NCBI GenBank assembly: GCA_016201045.1
Contig: JACQDM010000001.1
Location: forward strand, 248,001 to 312,000
Origin: Afipia sp.
Lineage (GTDB): Bacteria; Pseudomonadota; Alphaproteobacteria; Rhizobiales; Xanthobacteraceae
Direction: 5' to 3'
Length of the DNA: 64,000 bases
In this document: piece by piece, positions 58,388 through 64,000 of the stretch
How positions within the stretch are numbered: the first letter of the stretch is position 1
How the letters are laid out: each line of letters opens with the position of its first letter
Made by a program: the position numbers and the translations under genes
The notes under the pieces: generated by a model
What the model saw: only the letters and a program-made list of their open reading frames with translations
What the model was told of the DNA's origin: nothing
The model's database searches: none

Positions 58388-59443
58388 ATGGCGCGCAACA
58401 TTCTCATTCTTGGAGCTTCTTACGGCTCCCTGCTGGCAACCAAGCTCCTGATGGCCGGTCACAACGTGACGCTGGTTTGCCGCAAGAACACGGCAGAACT
58501 CATCAACAAGGAAGGCACCGAAGTCCGCATCAAGCTGCGCGATGTGCCGAACCACCGCTCGATCTTTTCGCGCGACCTGCCCGGCAAGCTGGACGCGACT
58601 TCGCCCGACAAGGTCGATCTGTCGCGCTACGACATGGTGGCGCTGGCGATGCAGGAGCCGCAATACACCAATCACACGATCCGCGTGCTCATGATCAAGA
58701 TCGCCGAGGCGAAGCTGCCCTGCCTGTCGATCATGAACATGCCGCCGCTTCCTTATCTGAAGCGCATCCAGAAACTTCAGAATATGGACCTTGAAGAGGC
58801 CTACACCAACGCGCAGGTCTGGGAGCGCTTCACGCCGGGTCTCGTCACGCTGTGTTCGCCCGATCCGCAGGCATTCCGTCCGCCGGAGGAAAAGGCCAAC
58901 GTGTTGTTTGTGGGCCTGCCGACCAATTTCAAGGCGGCGACGTTTGAGGACGAAGCCAACAACAAGCTGCTGCGCGAGCTGGAAGCGGATATCGACGCGG
59001 TGACGCTCGACGGCAAGGACGTTCCAGTGAAGCTGAAGGTGTTCGACTCGCTGTTCGTGCCGCTGGCGAAGTGGTCGATGCTGCTGACCGGAAACTATCG
59101 CTGCATCACGCCGGCCGATCCGCAGCCGATCCGCGACGCGGTTCACAAGGACCTCAATCTGTCGAAGTCGATCTACGAACATGTCGACGCGGTCGCGCTC
59201 AAACTTGGAGCCGATCCGGCCGACCAAGTGCCGTTCGAAAAATATGCCAAGGCCGCCGAAAGCCTTCTCAGGCCGTCATCTGCCGCACGCGCGGTGGCGA
59301 GCGGCGCCCCTTTCATCGAGCGTGTCGATCTTCTGGTGAAACTTATTTCGCACCAGATCGGCATGCCGAGTGCCGAGATCGATCGCACGGTTGAAGTTGT
59401 CGATCAGAAGATGGGCATCGTGCAGGGCGGGTCGAGCGGTTAG
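58388..59443 (+). CDS. Rossmann-fold NAD(P)-binding protein, ketopantoate reductase-like
   Basis: MARNILILGASYGSLLATKLLMAGHNVTLVCRKNTAELINKEGTEVRI; ApbA/PanE-like N-terminus, unusual C-terminus. Confidence 0.65.
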   Translation: MARNILILGASYGSLLATKLLMAGHNVTLVCRKNTAELINKEGTEVRIKLRDVPNHRSIFSRDLPGKLDATSPDKVDLSRYDMVALAMQEPQYTNHTIRVLMIKIAEAKLPCLSIMNMPPLPYLKRIQKLQNMDLEEAYTNAQVWERFTPGLVTLCSPDPQAFRPPEEKANVLFVGLPTNFKAATFEDEANNKLLRELEADIDAVTLDGKDVPVKLKVFDSLFVPLAKWSMLLTGNYRCITPADPQPIRDAVHKDLNLSKSIYEHVDAVALKLGADPADQVPFEKYAKAAESLLRPSSAARAVASGAPFIERVDLLVKLISHQIGMPSAEIDRTVEVVDQKMGIVQGGSSG

Positions 59444-59467
59444 GCACAACGCCGCGTGCAACTCGAT

Positions 59468-62347
59468 TCAGCGTCCGGCAAGCGCCATGACCGGACGCTG
59501 GGTCGGCTGCGCCGACGCGTTCGCTGCAAAGAATCGTTCTGCGCTGCTGAGATCGTCAAGATAAAGTGGCTTCGAGAAATAGAACCCCTGAACAAGCTTG
59601 ATGTTCGTTGCTCCGTGCAAATAAGCGAGTTCCTCATAGGTTTCGACGCCTTCGGCCACGACAGCCATTTTCAATGAATCCGCAATCGACGTAATCGCGC
59701 GCAGAATGCTCTGATTGCGCGACCGCGCATGAATATCCGAAATGAACGAACGATCGATCTTCAGCTCGTCCGCTGAAATGTCGGCAAGCGTGCTGAGAGA
59801 CGAATAACCGACGCCAAAATCGTCGATGGAAATGCGAACGCCAATGTCCTGCAGGACCGGAACCACGCGGGTCTGGAACAGTCCTCGCGAGATGAACGAC
59901 TCCTCGGTGAATTCGAGAATGACGCGTTCCGAATAACCGCTTTCCTTGAGTGCCCGCGCGAATGGCAACATGAATTCGGTCTTGGCAGCCAACTGCGAGG
60001 CGATGTTGATGCTGAATGAGGTGTGGGAGCCGAAGACTGCGTCGAGAGGAACGATCGAATCCAGCGTAATCTCGAGAACCATGCTGGTGATCTGGTCGAT
60101 CAGCCCAAGCTCCATCGCGAGGTCGATAAATTCGCCAGGGAGATGTATCTCGCCATCGGCATCCCTCCATCGGACCAGAGTTTCAAATCCGACGATACGA
60201 TGACTGCTGATATCGATCTTCGGTTGAAACGCGCAGCAGAACTTGCGATCGCGAATCGCGAGCCGCAGCAGTTGCTCGGCTCGCATGCGGCTCGCGTCTG
60301 CCCGATTGAGCTCATCGTCGAAGAACATCAGCTTGCCGCAGTCAGCACGTTTGGCGTGCCGCATCGCGACCTCGGCATTCTTGCGCAGGATTGCGAATTC
60401 ACGCCCATCTTCCGGGTAGACACTTACGCCCATCGAGAAGGAGCCGAAGAGCTCACTGTCTTGGATCTGGAACGGATACTTCAACTCGTCGAACACGCGC
60501 TCGAGAATTTGCGCGGCCCGTTCCCTGCTATCGAATGGGCTGATAAAGAGCAGAAACTCGTCGCCCGCCAGCCGGATCAGCTTGTCGCTTACCCGGATGC
60601 GCATCTTGATGCGGTGACCGATTTTTTCCAGCAGTTCGTCGGCTTGCTCGCGGCCATAGCAATCGTTGAAATAGCGGAAATTGTCGACATTGATGTGGGC
60701 CAACGCAAACTTTCCGATTCCCGAAAAAGTGCCGGTCATCGCGTCAAAGTACTCGATGAGCTGGTTTTGATTCGTAATTTCCTGAAACTTCGCCGCGCCA
60801 GGAAAATTGTCCATCGGCTGACTGCGGCGATCATGGCCGCTAGGAGCAGCTTCCAGATGGATCTTCTTCCAGCTCACGAAGCGATTTCGCCCGCCGGATT
60901 TCGCTGCGTACAGTGCTTCGTCCGCGCGCCTGACATATTCAGCAATTTCGCAGCGCGTATCGCCACCTAAAAATAATCCGATGCTGACCGTTACGCGCTC
61001 GCCGTCAGGTAACCAGCCTTCGATATCCGCAACCGTCGCACGGATCTTCTCGGCGAAAATCTCGGCGTCATCATCGAACAGATTTGAGACAAGAACGCAG
61101 AACTCTTCGCCGCCATACCGGCCGACAATCCCTCGTCCTTCGCAGAATTTCTTCAAGACAGAAGCCAGACCCACCAGAACCTTGTCGCCGACGACATGGC
61201 CGAAACGGTCGTTCACGCTTTTGAAGTGATCGGCATCAATCATAAGCATGGATATATGAGCGCGGCTCATCTCGGCGTTTGTAATAATCGCTTGTGCCGC
61301 CTCAAAAAATGTTCTGCGGTTCAGACATCCCGTCAGCGGATCGACCGATGCCAGCACGCGAAGCCGTTCGTTCTGCTCGAATATCTTTGCTTGCGAATTC
61401 TGCAACTCGCCCACAGTTTCGCTCAGCCTGCTGTTCATCTGATGCATCGCCGTCATATCGTCGCATGTGACGATGACACCGCGAACTGCATCCTTGCCGT
61501 CGGCAATCGGCGTTGCGTTCAGACTCAGATGGCGCAACTGCCCGTCGCCGCATCGCAACCCAATCTCGGCACCGAGAATCGGTGCACCTGTTCGCAGCGC
61601 TGTCTGCCACGGCAATTCACCCTGATCGAACTTGCCGAAGAATTCCCACGGCAAGTCAAACACCATCGCGCCTTCGATAGCGTGCTCGTAAGGCTGAAGT
61701 TTCTGAACGAACGCGTCGTTAGCGAGCAGGATTGCTCCATGCTCATCGACGATCAATAGGCCCTCGGCCAGCGTATCGAATGCCGACTTGACTCGCTCCG
61801 GGACCGCGCTACCGGGATCGAGTTCTCGCAGCGCGCGTTTGAGAATGAAGCGGTATCCAATAAATCCAGCGCAGGCGATAAATCCCAAGAACCCGAAAAG
61901 CGCGCTAGGTAAACCAAAGGCATTGTCACCTGTCGCAAGCGGCCTGAACACAAGTTCGATCCGGCCCTGCGGCTTCTTGCCGTCGAGCAGAGGAACGCGC
62001 ACATGCGTCGGCGTCGATTTATCTTTTTCGTCGTTGCCCCATAGTTCTGCGTGCCGCGTGGAGGCAATCTGCAATTTGCCGTTGTTGTCGCGCATGCCGA
62101 TCGAAAGTACGTCGCCGTTACGGCCTTGAACGGAGTCGATGGTCTCCTTGACTCCTGTGATATCGTTGCGGCTGGCGAGATTGGCGATCTGCATCGCAAG
62201 ATTTTCGGAAATCGTTGCGCGCGCATCGAGCGCCGCGCGCTCCTCGTTCGGTAAAAGCCCGAACGAATACGCGATCATGATCAAGCTAAGCGTGAGCCCG
62301 AGCACACCGAAAGTAATCTGAGTCGTCGGTGCGAGCCGCAGCCTCAT
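59468..62347 (-). CDS. Membrane-anchored PAS-GGDEF-GGDEF(degenerate)-EAL protein
   Basis: 959 aa; two TM segments; GRYGGEEF (first GGDEF), IRLAGDEF (second), EAL-domain motifs ETLVRW, IDDFGVGYSSLSTL, AEGVET. Confidence 0.94.
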   Translation of the reverse strand: MRLRLAPTTQITFGVLGLTLSLIMIAYSFGLLPNEERAALDARATISENLAMQIANLASRNDITGVKETIDSVQGRNGDVLSIGMRDNNGKLQIASTRHAELWGNDEKDKSTPTHVRVPLLDGKKPQGRIELVFRPLATGDNAFGLPSALFGFLGFIACAGFIGYRFILKRALRELDPGSAVPERVKSAFDTLAEGLLIVDEHGAILLANDAFVQKLQPYEHAIEGAMVFDLPWEFFGKFDQGELPWQTALRTGAPILGAEIGLRCGDGQLRHLSLNATPIADGKDAVRGVIVTCDDMTAMHQMNSRLSETVGELQNSQAKIFEQNERLRVLASVDPLTGCLNRRTFFEAAQAIITNAEMSRAHISMLMIDADHFKSVNDRFGHVVGDKVLVGLASVLKKFCEGRGIVGRYGGEEFCVLVSNLFDDDAEIFAEKIRATVADIEGWLPDGERVTVSIGLFLGGDTRCEIAEYVRRADEALYAAKSGGRNRFVSWKKIHLEAAPSGHDRRSQPMDNFPGAAKFQEITNQNQLIEYFDAMTGTFSGIGKFALAHINVDNFRYFNDCYGREQADELLEKIGHRIKMRIRVSDKLIRLAGDEFLLFISPFDSRERAAQILERVFDELKYPFQIQDSELFGSFSMGVSVYPEDGREFAILRKNAEVAMRHAKRADCGKLMFFDDELNRADASRMRAEQLLRLAIRDRKFCCAFQPKIDISSHRIVGFETLVRWRDADGEIHLPGEFIDLAMELGLIDQITSMVLEITLDSIVPLDAVFGSHTSFSINIASQLAAKTEFMLPFARALKESGYSERVILEFTEESFISRGLFQTRVVPVLQDIGVRISIDDFGVGYSSLSTLADISADELKIDRSFISDIHARSRNQSILRAITSIADSLKMAVVAEGVETYEELAYLHGATNIKLVQGFYFSKPLYLDDLSSAERFFAANASAQPTQRPVMALAGR

Positions 62348-63999
62348 GCGGAAGTCCTCCGCATCGCATTTACACGCCGCGTCGCCTTGTCGAAGATCTT
62401 ATCCACTTCCGACGCGGGTTCGTCCTTGCGACGCCGGCGATCCTGCAGAATGGTCAGCGGATCGAACTGCCGCCAGACCGGGATGGACGACAGCAACGCC
62501 GTCAGCAAGGCGCCGCCACGTAACAGCCATCCGACAAAGCCAACGGTCAATGCGAGGCTTGAGCCCGCGATAGCCGTCTTCAGCGATGCGGAGAAGGTGT
62601 GCGTCGAATCAACCATGTCTTCGCGCCCGTGATCGAACGCTCGCAGCATTTCTACGCGATTGAGCTTCGACAGTGCGAAATCGACAATGCCCGATGGCTT
62701 GGTCTGGCCGGATGAACCGCCCTCTCCGCAACCGCCTGATCCCCCGCCGCTTCCGCCGGGCCCGCAACCTGACCTTGCGATATTCACTGGAGGCTGGTCA
62801 GGATTTTTAGGCGACAGGTTTGGGGGTGGTTGCGAAATCGACGGCACGGCGTTCGGACCGCTCGAAAGATTTTTTGGAAGCACATTGTTGCTATCCGAAT
62901 TACCCCCGATCCGCGCCGCGTTTTCCCGTGCGGCCGTCGCGGCGTTGGCCTGCGACGCAGCCGGCAGGTTGATCGAACCCGTAATATCGTTCGGCGTCTG
63001 CTGCGGAGCGGACCCGGCCGGCGGCGTTCCCGTCCCGACCGTTCCGCGCAGCGACACATTCCAATCGCTCGCCTTCGTGCTTGTGACGACATAATTCGGA
63101 TTGGTCAGAGTGCCGGCGACATTCATCTTGTACGTGCCGGGAACGGTCGTGCTGTCGATGCCGAACGAGTTTCGCAAACCAGAGAGAACGCTTACGGTCT
63201 CGCCGTTCTGCAGGCCGGTTGCCGTCAAGCCGGGATTTGCAGGCGACGACCCGTAGGACGAGCTTCCGCCAAGCGCCGTAACCGTGATCGGCGCCGGATT
63301 CACGCTCCATGTCTGGCTGATCATGTTGCTGACGACGTAATTGGAATTCGTCAGCGCACCGGCGACATTCATCATATAGCTGCCGGCGTTCGTCGTGTTG
63401 GCGACCCCGAACGAATTGCTAAGTCCCGTCAGCGCGCTGATCGTGTCGCCATTTTTCAGGCCGGTTGCCGACAGACCCGGATTCGACGGCGACGAACCGT
63501 AGACCGAATTGCCCCCGAGTGCGGTGATATTGACCGGAGCTGGATTGACCGTCCACGGGCTGCTCGTCGTACCGCCGAGCGTGTAGTTCGGGTTGGTCAG
63601 CGTACCGGCAACATTCATCGTGTAGGTGCCAGCATTGGTGGTGTTGGTAATGCCGAACGAATTGCTAAGTCCTGTCAGCGCGCTCACCGTATCGCCGTTT
63701 TTCAGCCCGGTTGCCGACAGGCCCGGATTTGATGGCGACGAACCGTAGAACGAACTTCCTCCGAGTGCCGTCACGTTCAGCATCGCCGCTGTGACGATCC
63801 AGCTGCCGCTCGTGGTGCTGTTCACGAAATAGTTCGCGTTCGTCAGCGTGCCCGCGACATTCATCGTGTACGTTCCAACATCCGTCGTACTGGAAATGCC
63901 GAATGAGTTGGAAAGCCCCGTCAGCACCGAAGCGTTCTGACCGTTCTTCAGGCCGGTTGCGGACAGGCCCGGATTGGACGGCGACGAACCGTAGTTCGA
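62344..63999 (-). CDS. Large MBG-repeat surface protein, C-terminal part only (5' end lies beyond the right edge)
   Basis: Frame open to the window edge; tandem GLSNSFGI..TT.AGTYTMNVAGTLTNPNY repeats; GPGGSGGGSGGCGEGGSSG linker; hydrophobic segment and basic tail SLALTVGFVGWLLRGGALLTALLSSIPVWRQFDPLTIL. Confidence 0.88.
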   Translation of the reverse strand, partial: SNYGSSPSNPGLSATGLKNGQNASVLTGLSNSFGISSTTDVGTYTMNVAGTLTNANYFVNSTTSGSWIVTAAMLNVTALGGSSFYGSSPSNPGLSATGLKNGDTVSALTGLSNSFGITNTTNAGTYTMNVAGTLTNPNYTLGGTTSSPWTVNPAPVNITALGGNSVYGSSPSNPGLSATGLKNGDTISALTGLSNSFGVANTTNAGSYMMNVAGALTNSNYVVSNMISQTWSVNPAPITVTALGGSSSYGSSPANPGLTATGLQNGETVSVLSGLRNSFGIDSTTVPGTYKMNVAGTLTNPNYVVTSTKASDWNVSLRGTVGTGTPPAGSAPQQTPNDITGSINLPAASQANAATAARENAARIGGNSDSNNVLPKNLSSGPNAVPSISQPPPNLSPKNPDQPPVNIARSGCGPGGSGGGSGGCGEGGSSGQTKPSGIVDFALSKLNRVEMLRAFDHGREDMVDSTHTFSASLKTAIAGSSLALTVGFVGWLLRGGALLTALLSSIPVWRQFDPLTILQDRRRRKDEPASEVDKIFDKATRRVNAMRRTSA

Positions 64000-64000
64000 C
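63045..64000 (-). repeat. Tandem 246-bp (82-aa) MBG-type repeats, about four units visible
   Basis: The segment encoding SNSFG (acgaattgct-like on +) recurs ending at about 63174, 63420, 63666 and 63912, each exactly 246 bp apart. Confidence 0.9.

Noticed and set aside
58388-59443. Opine dehydrogenase annotation
   Set aside because: The N-terminal Rossmann fold fits, but I could not identify opine-dehydrogenase-specific C-terminal motifs; left as ketopantoate-reductase-like.
63045-64000. Regular repeats as possible CRISPR/satellite
   Set aside because: 246-bp period is in-frame coding (82-aa MBG units).
1-64000. tRNA/rRNA genes, integrases, transposases, prophage genes
   Set aside because: None recognised on either strand by eye; a tRNAscan/Infernal run would be needed to exclude short RNAs.

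Overview
GC-rich alphaproteobacterial chromosome segment, probably Bradyrhizobiaceae/Nitrobacteraceae-like (inference from gene content, not proven). It is densely coded. Main blocks: (1) the left edge carries the C-terminus of a Cys-patterned protein followed by a small DUF6968-like ORF. (2) An HTH-methyltransferase / metK / ahcY operon. (3) A secreted TPR-caspase protein. (4) Three branched-chain-amino-acid-type (Liv) ABC transporter clusters within about 25 kb; the third has acyl-CoA ligase genes embedded in it. (5) Several CoA-transferase / enoyl-CoA hydratase genes. (6) A TctABC tripartite transporter beside a glyoxylate/glycolate-type locus. (7) A right-hand cell-surface region: TPR/beta-barrel protein, FecR-domain protein, polytopic membrane protein, two glycosyltransferases (one a tandem GT32-like fusion), a GGDEF-GGDEF-EAL protein, and the C-terminus of a large MBG-repeat protein running off the window. 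The strongest candidate for an undescribed system is the right edge. The MBG-repeat protein overlaps by ATGA a c-di-GMP enzyme in which the catalytic GGEEF domain lacks the inhibitory RxxD site while a degenerate second GGDEF domain keeps it. A second cross-locus pattern: all four substrate-binding-protein genes that are followed by same-strand transporter genes end in a strong intercistronic hairpin. All calls come from reading sequence and translations; no database search was run.
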